Assembly: GCF_000688375.1 (NCBI RefSeq)
Contig: NZ_JIAF01000001.1
Location: forward strand, 186,001 to 250,000
Reading direction: 5' to 3'
Source: Prevotella sp. HUN102
Lineage (GTDB): Bacteria; Bacteroidota; Bacteroidia; Bacteroidales; Bacteroidaceae
Length of the DNA stretch: 64,000 nucleotides
Shown: positions 9,342 through 18,026 of the stretch, one piece after another
Numbering within the stretch: the first letter of the stretch is position 1
Layout of the letters: each line of letters opens with the position of its first letter
Program-made: the position numbers and the translations under genes
Notes under the pieces: generated by a model
The model's input: the letters and a program-made list of their open reading frames with translations, nothing else
What the model was told of the DNA's origin: nothing
Databases searched by the model: none

Positions 9342-10407
9342 TTGTTATATAGTTTAGGATTTCATTTTTACTCATACCATCTAAACCTAATTTTTTTAAG
9401 GTTCTTCCGTTTATATTAAAATCTATCTCCAGAAGGTTTTCAATAATTGTTACCATAGATTCTAAGAGTGGTGTTGATACATTTGCAACTTTCCCCAATT
9501 CTAATATTGGTAAAACTCCAGTTGGTATATCTTCTGTTAATTGTCTAGTAAATATATTGCCAGGACCTTTTATATCATAGTAGGCTGGATTATTTTTCAT
9601 TCGCTCCCTAAGCGTCTTCCCTGACACATTATTATATGCCACTTTAATCCATTCGTTAACACTTATCAAATTGATTCCATAAGCTTTTCCTATTTCTATT
9701 CGTTCTCTGTCGAATTTCTCTATAAATGCAGCAACTTTATCTGTCATGTCTCTATAAAACCAAAATTCATCTTGGCGTTCAATAGTAGCAGCATTAAAGA
9801 GGCAAACACAAGGATGAAACATAGCTCCTACGTTCTCCAATCCTGTATATAAAATATTGGGAACAGATTTGAAGCATGGATAAATAGGCTTAATTTTTTT
9901 AAGGATGTATTCTGTTTCGGAAGATGGTAGAGCGCAGAGGTAGACTTCGTCTTTTTTTCCAATGATGTTTACATACCCATCTTTGATAATCCGACATGCA
10001 TATACTAGCGTTTGAGCTTCAGCTAAGTAATATTTCTTTTGACAACCATTCTTTGCTAAGGCTTGTTTAAATACTAATGCCCCACATGTGCGTCCGGGAT
10101 TTAAAATTATTATTTGGTTATCTTGTAAATATGGAGCAATGTTTTCGGCAACTTCTTCATGTGCGTTTGCAATGGTTGTCACCATAATAATTTCAGCATC
10201 GTAAATGGCCTCTCTATAATTTGTTGTATACAGTTTAGGACTTCCTTTACCTTCTATACACCCAACATATTCTATTTCTTTTTTTCTTTTTAATGTTGCA
10301 ATTTTTTCAGCATCTCTATCCCATACACTGACATTATGTCCGTGTGATGATAGATAGCCCGCGAAAGCTTGACCACCATTTCCTGCTCCTATAATTGCAA
10401 TATTCAT
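9331..10407 (-). CDS. NAD/NADP octopine/nopaline (opine) dehydrogenase family protein
   Basis: A 358-residue enzyme. It opens with a Rossmann motif MNIAIIGAGNGGQAFAGYLS and has the C-terminal helical domain of the family, with a candidate catalytic histidine in GAMFHPC (H198). Family members reductively condense the amino group of an amino acid with a 2-oxo acid to make N-(carboxyalkyl) amino acids (opines). It overlaps the ATP-grasp gene by ATGA and the B12 gene by 11 nt, so the three are translationally coupled. In a polysaccharide locus an opine could become a glycan substituent, which is inference. A ketopantoate-reductase-like role is a weaker alternative. Confidence 0.82.
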   Translation of the reverse strand: MNIAIIGAGNGGQAFAGYLSSHGHNVSVWDRDAEKIATLKRKKEIEYVGCIEGKGSPKLYTTNYREAIYDAEIIMVTTIANAHEEVAENIAPYLQDNQIIILNPGRTCGALVFKQALAKNGCQKKYYLAEAQTLVYACRIIKDGYVNIIGKKDEVYLCALPSSETEYILKKIKPIYPCFKSVPNILYTGLENVGAMFHPCVCLFNAATIERQDEFWFYRDMTDKVAAFIEKFDRERIEIGKAYGINLISVNEWIKVAYNNVSGKTLRERMKNNPAYYDIKGPGNIFTRQLTEDIPTGVLPILELGKVANVSTPLLESMVTIIENLLEIDFNINGRTLKKLGLDGMSKNEILNYITNGN

Positions 10408-11618
10408 TTATTTAATAGATTATGAATCATCATATCATTTTCATTCTCATCAATAATCCTTAAAGAGTTGTCAGCAATTATAATTTTTTGTTCCATTTCT
10501 TCTTCTGAATTTGCAATAACCAAATACCCACAAGGACGATCGCTAGATGTGTTATGTTTATTATTTGTTGTTCCATCCTTCTGATATTGAAAAAATTCAT
10601 TAATAATTCCTTTCTCAAGAAGATTTTCTTGCCCTTTAATACATCTGAAAGTACCATTTTGCGAATACACGTAATTCATTGTTGCATAACTGACATTTTT
10701 TATAGGAGTTATTGATGGTCTTTCTCCAAGAATCCTATCAACATAAGTTTGCATTATGTTAATTCCAGAAATGTATTCAATTAGTTTATACTTTGAACCT
10801 CCCCCCATTCTTGCACTAAATTCAATTATATAAAAACTATCAACAGATTGGATGCATTGAATTAATAAAGGACAATCTTTTAATTCGAAAACTGTTGCGA
10901 TTTTATTTGCAATATGGGTAATCTTTTTTTCTTCTTCAGTAGTTAATGCAGGGTAATAGCTTTGAACTATTGTAAAGGAATTCGTATTTTTTATTTTCTT
11001 TGATTTAGTTGCACAAAGAAATTTTGCATTGTTTCCTTCAATGTAAAAATCAGCAGAAATTTCCTCTCCTGTTTTAAATTCTTCAACAATAACGGTTCGG
11101 GTTCTGCTTAGTTGTATGTCTTCTATTATTGCTTTTTTTAGGGCGTTGTGATCATAAACTTTTGTTACACCTTTTGAAGAGTTACAATCCACGGGTTTTA
11201 CGACTAATGGAAAATCAAGATTACTGATAATATTTGGGCGGTAACAGTCTGTAATAATATATTTGGCAGTAGGAATATTACCGTTTATCATCGTATCTTT
11301 CATATAAGACTTGTTAGTAACATTTAATGCAGTTTTATATGAAAGATAACAAGGTAAATTTAATTCTTCTGATACTTTTGCAACAGTAAGCAATGCTTGG
11401 TCTGTACAGGCAGTACAAATCATATCTGCTTTTTCTTTAATTGCAATTTGTTTGACTTTTACGTCATCTAAGGTACTTTCTTGATAGTGTATATCCGAAT
11501 ATGGTTTGGCGATAGGATCTTCAAAATAGTCAATTAGTATTATTCTGTGCCTCCTTTTCTTAAGTTCATTGATTAGTGCTATTTGGTCAGCTCCTCCTGC
11601 TAAAACTATTATATTCAT
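10404..11618 (-). CDS. ATP-grasp ligase (carboxylate-amine ligase type)
   Basis: A 404-residue protein. After a Rossmann-like N-terminal domain (MNIIVLAGGADQIALINELK) come the ATP-grasp elements: FPLVVKPVDCNSSKGVTKV (phosphate-binding loop), VEEFKTGEEISADFYI, and the Mg-binding IIEFSARMGGGSKY (about residues 260-275). ATP-grasp enzymes activate a carboxylate as acyl phosphate and join it to an amine or thiol. I start at ATG 11618; the longer frame to 11636 needs TTG. The start is 1 nt after the aminotransferase stop and its own stop overlaps the opine dehydrogenase start, so its substrate is probably the amino acid or opine made by its partners. Confidence 0.83.
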   Translation of the reverse strand: MNIIVLAGGADQIALINELKKRRHRIILIDYFEDPIAKPYSDIHYQESTLDDVKVKQIAIKEKADMICTACTDQALLTVAKVSEELNLPCYLSYKTALNVTNKSYMKDTMINGNIPTAKYIITDCYRPNIISNLDFPLVVKPVDCNSSKGVTKVYDHNALKKAIIEDIQLSRTRTVIVEEFKTGEEISADFYIEGNNAKFLCATKSKKIKNTNSFTIVQSYYPALTTEEEKKITHIANKIATVFELKDCPLLIQCIQSVDSFYIIEFSARMGGGSKYKLIEYISGINIMQTYVDRILGERPSITPIKNVSYATMNYVYSQNGTFRCIKGQENLLEKGIINEFFQYQKDGTTNNKHNTSSDRPCGYLVIANSEEEMEQKIIIADNSLRIIDENENDMMIHNLLNK

Positions 11619-11619
11619 C

Positions 11620-12735
11620 TTATCTTTTATAATCAATAATGTTTATGATTTTAAGAATATCTTGTTCTGAAAGTAAATGGTGCATAGGCAAGCAAATAAC
11701 GCTGTTTGCCATCTTGTGGGCTTGGATGAGGTTTTCTGGATTTGAACTTTCTAATCCGCGGTAAGTTGAGAAGTCACTGATTAGAGGATAAAAATATTTG
11801 CGTCCCAATATGTTTTGGACTCTCATCTTGGCATACAGTTCATCTCGGCTCATTCCGTATTTTTCTGCATCTATGAATATCGGGAAATAGGAGTAATTGT
11901 GTCTTACCCCCGGCATATCATCCCAAAATGAAATTCCATCAACATTTCGAAGAGCTTCACGATATGCAATTGCAACTTTCTGTCGTGCTGCAATTGCTGC
12001 GTCTACTTGTTTAAGATTCAAGAGGCCATAGGCAGAACGTATTTCATCCATTTTACTGTTTATGCCCGGCCCTACAACCTCAACTTCATTGGCAAATCCG
12101 AAGTTCTTCAGGTAGTCTATGCGCTTTTTAGTTTTCTCATCTTGCATAACCATTGCACCGCCCTCAATGGTATTGAACACCTTTGTTGCGTGGAAACTGA
12201 GCGTAGAGATTTCCCCAGCGTTCAAGATACTTTCTCCATTTACCTCTACCCCGAAAGCGTGAGCAGCGTCATAGATCAGCTTGAGTCCATACTTGTCGGC
12301 AATTGCTTGAATAGCCTCTGTATTGCAAGGCTTGCCATACACGTGAACAGGCATAATTGCCGTAGTTTTAGGTGTTATGGCTGCTTCTATTTTATCTGGA
12401 TCAATATTGCCAGTTCTTGGTTCTATATCTACAAAGACAGGTTTAATGCCATTCCACCACAGTGAATGCGTGGTAGCAACGAAACTATATGGTGTGGTAA
12501 TCACTTCTCCCGTAATACGCAGTGCCTGAAGAGCCGTAAGCAATGGCAACGTTCCATTCGTGAACAGACTCACATAAGGCACTTTTAAGTACTCCGCCAA
12601 CGCTTTTTCAAGCTGTTGGTGAAATGAACCATTATTAGTAATCCATTTACTGTTCCATATCTCCTTTAACAACTCGTGAAAATCATCGAGATTTGGAAGT
12701 AATGGTAATGTTACTGTGATAAGTTTGTTATCCAT
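11620..12735 (-). CDS. DegT/DnrJ/EryC1/StrS family PLP-dependent aminotransferase
   Basis: A 371-residue enzyme starting at ATG 12735 (the frame opens with TTG at 12744). NGTLPLLTAL, the cofactor-contacting IYDAAHAFG, and the Schiff-base lysine in SFHATKVFNTIEGG (K185) are diagnostic of sugar aminotransferases, which convert 3- or 4-keto nucleotide sugars to amino sugars. It starts 9 nt after the upstream acyltransferase and is followed by the ATP-grasp gene. It could make the amino sugar whose amino group is later acylated, possibly by the ATP-grasp or acyltransferase product. The keto-sugar supplier is not in this window. Confidence 0.88.
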   Translation of the reverse strand: MDNKLITVTLPLLPNLDDFHELLKEIWNSKWITNNGSFHQQLEKALAEYLKVPYVSLFTNGTLPLLTALQALRITGEVITTPYSFVATTHSLWWNGIKPVFVDIEPRTGNIDPDKIEAAITPKTTAIMPVHVYGKPCNTEAIQAIADKYGLKLIYDAAHAFGVEVNGESILNAGEISTLSFHATKVFNTIEGGAMVMQDEKTKKRIDYLKNFGFANEVEVVGPGINSKMDEIRSAYGLLNLKQVDAAIAARQKVAIAYREALRNVDGISFWDDMPGVRHNYSYFPIFIDAEKYGMSRDELYAKMRVQNILGRKYFYPLISDFSTYRGLESSNPENLIQAHKMANSVICLPMHHLLSEQDILKIINIIDYKR

Positions 12736-12744
12736 ATTAATCAA

Positions 12745-13827
12745 TTATATCTTTCCTTTTATTTGATCTATCAGTTTCATTGCAGTATCAACCATAGGCT
12801 TTTCAATGATTCTGATGCGAAGATAGTCTATTAGCGTACAGCAGAAGTATATTGTCAGTACTGCAAGAATCACGTGATAGTAAGCATACTCCGTGTGAAA
12901 GAACCTAACATTTTGGAGAGTGTCTCTCCAAAGCCATTGTCTCATAGCATCGGAATTGGCGTGTATCAACAGTACTCCAAAAGAGCTTGCCGCTATCGTG
13001 TTTATTAGTTTGCTATGTTTTATATTCAGATTCTTGAAAAACATAAATGTACAGACTGCAACAGACACAGCAAGAACCTTGTTTGAGTCTGCAACAAAGT
13101 AATATGCCATATCTGCCATAAAAGGTTTATTAAGCCACTGAGATGCAAACAAAATAGAAATCATACTTGCGCATGCAATGAGTATAGTAGCTAAACTGCA
13201 ATATCCCCAGAATCTAATATCGGTTCCTTTGTATATTGGATACAGGCGGATATAAGATGCAATAAAATAAAGCACACAGAACCATGTTATATAATTGAAC
13301 GTGACTCCGTAAAAATATGAGCTTCCAATAATGGTGTATATACCCGCAGATAATGCTAAGAGTAAAAGATGAAGTTTCTGACTCAGATTTTGAATTAGGA
13401 TATTTAAAAAGGGTATGAACAAGAAGAACAGTAAAAAACAACTTGTAAAGCCATCTTTAACGTTGTGGATAGGAGAGCATATTTCTATCAGTGTAGAAAG
13501 GGATAGAGAGGTATAGCCTGCCACGATAAAGATAATTCCAAATAGAACAGAATATAGTTCTACTTCTAACAGTAGTTTGAGAAATTTCTGAAGAGTTATC
13601 TTAGACTTGCACATAAAATATCCTGTAATCAAAACAAAGCAGTTGATACCCGTTTTTCCCCACATTCCAATCGTCATAAAAACAATGCTTTTAACAGTTG
13701 TTGGCTCTTTAATGGCTTCTTGTAATAATCCTGAGTTTACTACGTAATGATGAGCCACGATGAGTAGCATTGTTATTATTCTGTAAAGTTCTATATTAGA
13801 GGATCTTACGAGTTTTTCGGGGGGCAT
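12745..13827 (-). CDS. Acyltransferase 3 family membrane protein
   Basis: A 360-residue protein with about ten membrane helices. It begins with SSNIELYRIITMLLIVAHHY, where the arginine and paired histidines are the conserved first-helix motif of acyltransferase 3 enzymes, then GINCFVLITGYFMCKSK. The C-terminal IEKP motif closes the family domain. Likely role: O- or N-acylation of a sugar in the repeat unit. It starts 51 nt after the LicC-like gene and ends just before the aminotransferase gene. It is the third such gene in the locus, suggesting a heavily acylated glycan. Confidence 0.82.
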   Translation of the reverse strand: MPPEKLVRSSNIELYRIITMLLIVAHHYVVNSGLLQEAIKEPTTVKSIVFMTIGMWGKTGINCFVLITGYFMCKSKITLQKFLKLLLEVELYSVLFGIIFIVAGYTSLSLSTLIEICSPIHNVKDGFTSCFLLFFLFIPFLNILIQNLSQKLHLLLLALSAGIYTIIGSSYFYGVTFNYITWFCVLYFIASYIRLYPIYKGTDIRFWGYCSLATILIACASMISILFASQWLNKPFMADMAYYFVADSNKVLAVSVAVCTFMFFKNLNIKHSKLINTIAASSFGVLLIHANSDAMRQWLWRDTLQNVRFFHTEYAYYHVILAVLTIYFCCTLIDYLRIRIIEKPMVDTAMKLIDQIKGKI

Positions 13828-13878
13828 ATTATTTATGAATCTGAATAGTTCTCCTGTAAGGACTATTATGTCTTTATC

Positions 13879-14550
13879 CTACTCTAAAGATTTCTCTAAT
13901 TCTTCAAGCTCGGCAACGGTATCTATTTCGTAAATATCTTCAACGCCTTTTACGCAGATATCTAATGTCGGGTATATATTGAGTACGGCATTATCCCAGA
14001 ACAAGTCTTTGAAATCTTCCTCTGTTACCAATCTTTCAATTTCGGAAGTGATTTTTTTTGCATCGTTTGCTGTCCAATAGGAAATACCTGACATTATATA
14101 GCCTGAGCCTGAACCTATAACGACTTCTTTAAGTTTATTACCATTTAAAACCAACTTCCATTCATTCTTATAGTTGTCTTTGTGCTTCGAGAAATATGTA
14201 GAAGTGGTAATGGAGGCAGGGAAACAGTTGCTGTTCATAAAGACATCACCCTCTATGACAAAGGAATCCGAGAAAAGATGCCTTACAAGGTATAATGAAT
14301 AGATGTTATTGAAAACATCGTATTTATCATTGTGTATGATTTTAACATTATACTTTTCCTTGAGATAATCCAATTTTTCTGCTTTATATCCCGAAACCAA
14401 TGTGATGTCGGTAACAGAGGATTCGTGAAGGAACTGAATCTGCCGTTCTATAAATGGAGTGCCTGATACAGGCACTAAACATTTGGGAATATCGTTGGTT
14501 AGCGGGCGAAGACGTGTACCCATGCCTGCTGCTAAAATTATTGCATTCAT
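13879..14550 (-). CDS. licC: LicC-like nucleotidyltransferase (probable CTP:phosphocholine cytidylyltransferase)
   Basis: A 223-residue nucleotidyltransferase. The intact signature LAAGMGTRLRPLTNDIPKCL (residues 6-25), with Lys23, and the metal-binding VIEGDVF (D102) are present, and length and layout fit LicC, which makes CDP-choline from phosphocholine and CTP. Its start overlaps the LicB-like stop (ATGA). The neighbouring transporter and choline-kinase-like gene support the choline assignment over a sugar-1-phosphate nucleotidyltransferase, but ethanolamine or another amino-alcohol cannot be excluded. No LicD-type phosphocholine transferase is visible in the window. Confidence 0.75.
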   Translation of the reverse strand: MNAIILAAGMGTRLRPLTNDIPKCLVPVSGTPFIERQIQFLHESSVTDITLVSGYKAEKLDYLKEKYNVKIIHNDKYDVFNNIYSLYLVRHLFSDSFVIEGDVFMNSNCFPASITTSTYFSKHKDNYKNEWKLVLNGNKLKEVVIGSGSGYIMSGISYWTANDAKKITSEIERLVTEEDFKDLFWDNAVLNIYPTLDICVKGVEDIYEIDTVAELEELEKSLE

Positions 14551-15521
14551 TCTGCTTTACGTTTAACGAGTGTGGCAACCGTCACTCCCGATATGATGAG
14601 TATTGAACCAATCACTATATTGAGAGTGAGTTCAGACTGAAGAAAAATAAAAGTGAAAACTACTGCCCAAAAAGAATAAGTTACATTGAAACACAATGCT
14701 TTTGCTGCACCTATGCTATTGATAGATGTGTACCACATTAAAAATGAACTTACACCGACAAATGCTGCGGCTACTATCAACAAGATGGCAGTATTGTCGG
14801 ATATAACGGCAGACACTCCTTGGAATCCAGCCTGAAAGGCACCTGACATAATCGGAACAATGAGTACAATATATGCCAAAGCAGAGGTTAATTCTCTGAT
14901 AAGCAATGCCATCTGTGGACTTATCTTGTCATTTTTCATACCATATCCACACACAACGGCCTCCGTTGCCCATCCTATTGCTGCAATGAGCGAGAGCATA
15001 ATTCCATTTGAAATGTTTATCTGAGAATTGTCATTTGGCAAATATCCCACCAAAATTATACCAAAAATACAGATAAGCAATCCTATCCATCCCTGCATCT
15101 GTATTCTTTCTTTCAAAATAAAGACTGCCATTGCTGAGCCCAGCAATGGATAGATTGCCGTTACGGTTGCTGTCAGAGCAGGACCTCCTTCTCCAATAGC
15201 CATCATATAAAAGCTCATTGCCAATGGGCCTCCGAAAACTGCACCTAAAATACAGAACCAAGCATCCTTGATTTTAAAGGCAGGTATAAGGTTTTTCAGT
15301 TCTCCTTTAAAGCCCATAAAAAGTAGCATCCACAGTGCAGCAAAAAAGTCGTGGAGCATACTGCATACGAATGCCCCTGCAAGCAGTAAGACTGGGTCGT
15401 TGACAAAAGGACTGCAGGCCATAGCTGTTCCAATGAGAACCGTGTCAAGTCCCCAAGTCATTCCAGAGCCTATTCCCGTGATATAGCCTAATCTCTGCGT
15501 TTTCTTATTTTCCAATTTCAT
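14547..15521 (-). CDS. licB: LicB-like DMT/EamA transporter (probable choline permease)
   Basis: A 324-residue membrane protein with two EamA repeats, about ten helices. The opening GYITGIGSGMTWGLDTVLIG and PALTATVTAIYPLLGSAMAVF, then FLMWYTSINSIGAAKALCFN in the second repeat, are like the LicB branch of drug/metabolite transporters. LicB imports choline for phosphocholine decoration of surface glycans. It is sandwiched between LicA-like (17-nt overlap) and LicC-like (4-nt overlap) genes, which is the strongest evidence for its substrate. Confidence 0.75.
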   Translation of the reverse strand: MKLENKKTQRLGYITGIGSGMTWGLDTVLIGTAMACSPFVNDPVLLLAGAFVCSMLHDFFAALWMLLFMGFKGELKNLIPAFKIKDAWFCILGAVFGGPLAMSFYMMAIGEGGPALTATVTAIYPLLGSAMAVFILKERIQMQGWIGLLICIFGIILVGYLPNDNSQINISNGIMLSLIAAIGWATEAVVCGYGMKNDKISPQMALLIRELTSALAYIVLIVPIMSGAFQAGFQGVSAVISDNTAILLIVAAAFVGVSSFLMWYTSINSIGAAKALCFNVTYSFWAVVFTFIFLQSELTLNIVIGSILIISGVTVATLVKRKAE

Positions 15522-17100
15522 TGTTCAATTGTTTTAAAAGGTGCAAAGCCCGGTTATATCTGTCTATGCCATAGGTGCCGAAATCATCGCCTTTTGCTTC
15601 CTTAATTACTGTCCAAAGTGCCCATAAAACATCCATCAGAATCTGATAAATCAAAATCTTTCTTTCTGTATGTTCGGGAATTTTATCATTATAGTAATAA
15701 CTCAATAGTAAGTGTTTATTGTCATCTGTAAATTCAGATTCAAGGAACAAGGCTGCCAAATCCCACAGTGGATCATTCATTCCCGAATATTCCCAATCTA
15801 TCAGATAGATTTCTCCAGAAGATGATTTAATAAAATTCTCAGCAACGGAATCATTGTGGCACGGAGTGATGGTTATGCCGTATTCATTTAGCAGATTTTC
15901 CAAATCAAGAATCTCTGTCCTAACGGCATCGTACCCATCATACATCTTAGCATCTGCTTCTCTCAACAGTCTTTCGTATTTCTCTATTTCGTGAAAAACA
16001 TTAAAATCGTTATTGAACCTAACGTTGGAAAGATGCAATCTTCTATAAATATCGGCTATCTTGGCAATGTTATCATTCCTCTGTATTGTTGCTCTGTTTA
16101 AAGTTTCTGCCTCAGGAACAAAATCTGCTAACTTTATACCGGTATGGCTGTCGAAATGGCGTATTGATGGGTTTATGCCAATGTTGGAAGCAAGGATAGA
16201 ATTTTGTTCCTCGAAACTTCTGTTTACCATCCCATCAGAACCTAATCCGGGAACTCTCAATACATATTGCTGATGGTCAAACGTTACTTTGAAGTTCTTG
16301 TTAGACATTCCTCCGATTTGTTCTATCTTTAGGTTATCCTTAATCGTCTTATCCGGAAAAATCCTTTGGATATGAGCAACTAAATTATCATAATCAAAAG
16401 GATTGTCTTTTCGCCTGAGTTTAGGATAAATACGTTGGCTGAGTCGTTCAAAGTTTGCCTCATTATCCACATCGCCCCAAATCAGGTTAGTGAATCTTAT
16501 AAACGGGCGGTCAGTAATGCCTGCGCAGTCAAGGAACATATATTCATAATTCATATATGGATTGCTGCACGCTTTCCACTTATATGCCATCTTGCTGAAG
16601 GTATATTGGCTGATTTTACAAATTCCAAGCAATTCTCCCTCTATATTGGCAAGCTGATGCCTGTCTTTTGAAATCTTCGCTATAAATCCCTCTTTAGTTT
16701 CAACAAAAGCTTCGTCTCCATTGCCTGATTCTTCCGTTACTGCCAAACAATTCTTGTATTCAGATTGACAAAGTTGTCTGATAACATTTTCCTCATAGAA
16801 AGTATCGCCTTCTACCAAGAGAAAATCCTCTTTGATATATGGCTCTGCTAAAGCCAAGGATGCCATTGAAGACGTATATCTGAAATTATTATTTTCAATA
16901 AGCGTAATCCCCTGATTGCCGTATTTTGCATACAGTTCCTTCTTGTATCCTACAACCATTATTATATTTGTGAAATCCAGTGATTTAAGAATACACAAGG
17001 TGCGGTCTATAAGGTTTATCCCGTCGGCAAACGGTCTTAAAGGATAAGGTATTTCAGAAGCCGGGTCTCTTCTTGCTATTAAGATTACTGCACTTTTCAT
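15505..17100 (-). CDS. licA: Fused nucleotidyltransferase-like domain + LicA-type choline kinase
   Basis: A 531-residue two-domain protein. Residues 1 to about 235 resemble a LicC-type nucleotidyltransferase, keeping VEGDTFY (D99) and WGDVDNE (about 209-214), but the LAAGxGxRL signature is replaced by LIARRDPASEIPYPLRP. Residues about 250-531 form a choline/aminoglycoside-type kinase with the Brenner motif CHNDSVAENF (H415, D417, N422) and the metal-binding LIDWEYSGMNDPLWDLA (D435). The kinase should phosphorylate choline imported by the LicB-like protein. The N-terminal domain may be structural or have altered specificity. The start is one base from the end of the outer-membrane-barrel gene. 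Confidence 0.75.
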   Translation of the reverse strand: MKSAVILIARRDPASEIPYPLRPFADGINLIDRTLCILKSLDFTNIIMVVGYKKELYAKYGNQGITLIENNNFRYTSSMASLALAEPYIKEDFLLVEGDTFYEENVIRQLCQSEYKNCLAVTEESGNGDEAFVETKEGFIAKISKDRHQLANIEGELLGICKISQYTFSKMAYKWKACSNPYMNYEYMFLDCAGITDRPFIRFTNLIWGDVDNEANFERLSQRIYPKLRRKDNPFDYDNLVAHIQRIFPDKTIKDNLKIEQIGGMSNKNFKVTFDHQQYVLRVPGLGSDGMVNRSFEEQNSILASNIGINPSIRHFDSHTGIKLADFVPEAETLNRATIQRNDNIAKIADIYRRLHLSNVRFNNDFNVFHEIEKYERLLREADAKMYDGYDAVRTEILDLENLLNEYGITITPCHNDSVAENFIKSSSGEIYLIDWEYSGMNDPLWDLAALFLESEFTDDNKHLLLSYYYNDKIPEHTERKILIYQILMDVLWALWTVIKEAKGDDFGTYGIDRYNRALHLLKQLNNEIGK

Positions 17101-17838
17101 TTATGTATGCAAATAGAGTGAAAAGGTTACAAAAGATTTTTTCTTATATGGATTATAGATATATGAAGTACTTACCGGCAATGCAAACTTACCGAACTTA
17201 ATGCTCGACATATACCTCAATGCGACATTGACAATGCTGAACCGTTTACTATACTCCGTATAAAAACTCTTATTGAAAGTGGCTCCACAGCATAATGACA
17301 GCACATCATTGTTATGGAACTTATGCTGATAGCCCACTTCGCCATAAGTTGAATAGGCTTGATGGCCGTCAGCACCCTTGTCGGCTCCGAAAATATATGT
17401 CGATCCTGTTATCCATATTGGGAGTTTATTGAAGTTGTATGTTCCGTATAGTTCTACATAATGTTTGGTGCTATGACTGTCGTATTTAAAATAGGAATCT
17501 TTTTCTCCGACTCCAGAAGGATAGTAATAATCAGCAATACCGACGGACAGATTTTTATATGTATATCCTAAACTTAAATCCACTTCACTGTGAGAACCAT
17601 TCAGACTGTATGTTCCTAATATGGAGGCAGAAAAACCACCTCTACTGTAATTAATCGAAGAAAATACTGTTGGTGCGGTTCCATATTCCAAACCACGCCA
17701 CATATACTTCGTAGTAAGTTCAAACCCAATACTCAAAGTGTCAAGATACTTCTTGTTAGTGTTTAAGTTATTTTTATTCTCATTGGCTTGCATTGATAAA
17801 GCGAAACCTATAAATAAAAATATAAATATTCTGCGCAT
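17101..17838 (-). CDS. Outer-membrane beta-barrel protein (TorF/Gcw_chp-like putative porin)
   Basis: A 245-residue exported protein. From the ATG at 17838 it begins MRRIFIFLFIGFALSMQANE, a clear signal peptide; the frame is open to 17883, which would add 15 poorly conserved residues. The mature part alternates short hydrophobic and polar beta-strands ending with an aromatic (FVTFSLYLHT), typical of an outer-membrane barrel. The segment around KYMWRGLEYG resembles the RG motif of TorF-family putative porins. It directly abuts the licA-like gene, so it may be the outer-membrane route for choline or a precursor (inference). Confidence 0.65.
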   Translation of the reverse strand: MRRIFIFLFIGFALSMQANENKNNLNTNKKYLDTLSIGFELTTKYMWRGLEYGTAPTVFSSINYSRGGFSASILGTYSLNGSHSEVDLSLGYTYKNLSVGIADYYYPSGVGEKDSYFKYDSHSTKHYVELYGTYNFNKLPIWITGSTYIFGADKGADGHQAYSTYGEVGYQHKFHNNDVLSLCCGATFNKSFYTEYSKRFSIVNVALRYMSSIKFGKFALPVSTSYIYNPYKKKSFVTFSLYLHT

Positions 17839-18026
17839 AATAATTTTTATTTGCTGCAAGTGATTATAAAGCAATACCAACATTGTATAATAATATTCTT
17901 TCTTATGTTGTGTATTTTTTGCGAAATATTTTTGATTTATTTAATATTGGTTTCTGTACTTACTGCTTTGAAGCGTATGGTTTATTTCAAACAATTTTCT
18001 TTAATAAAATTATGGCCAGAGGTTAC

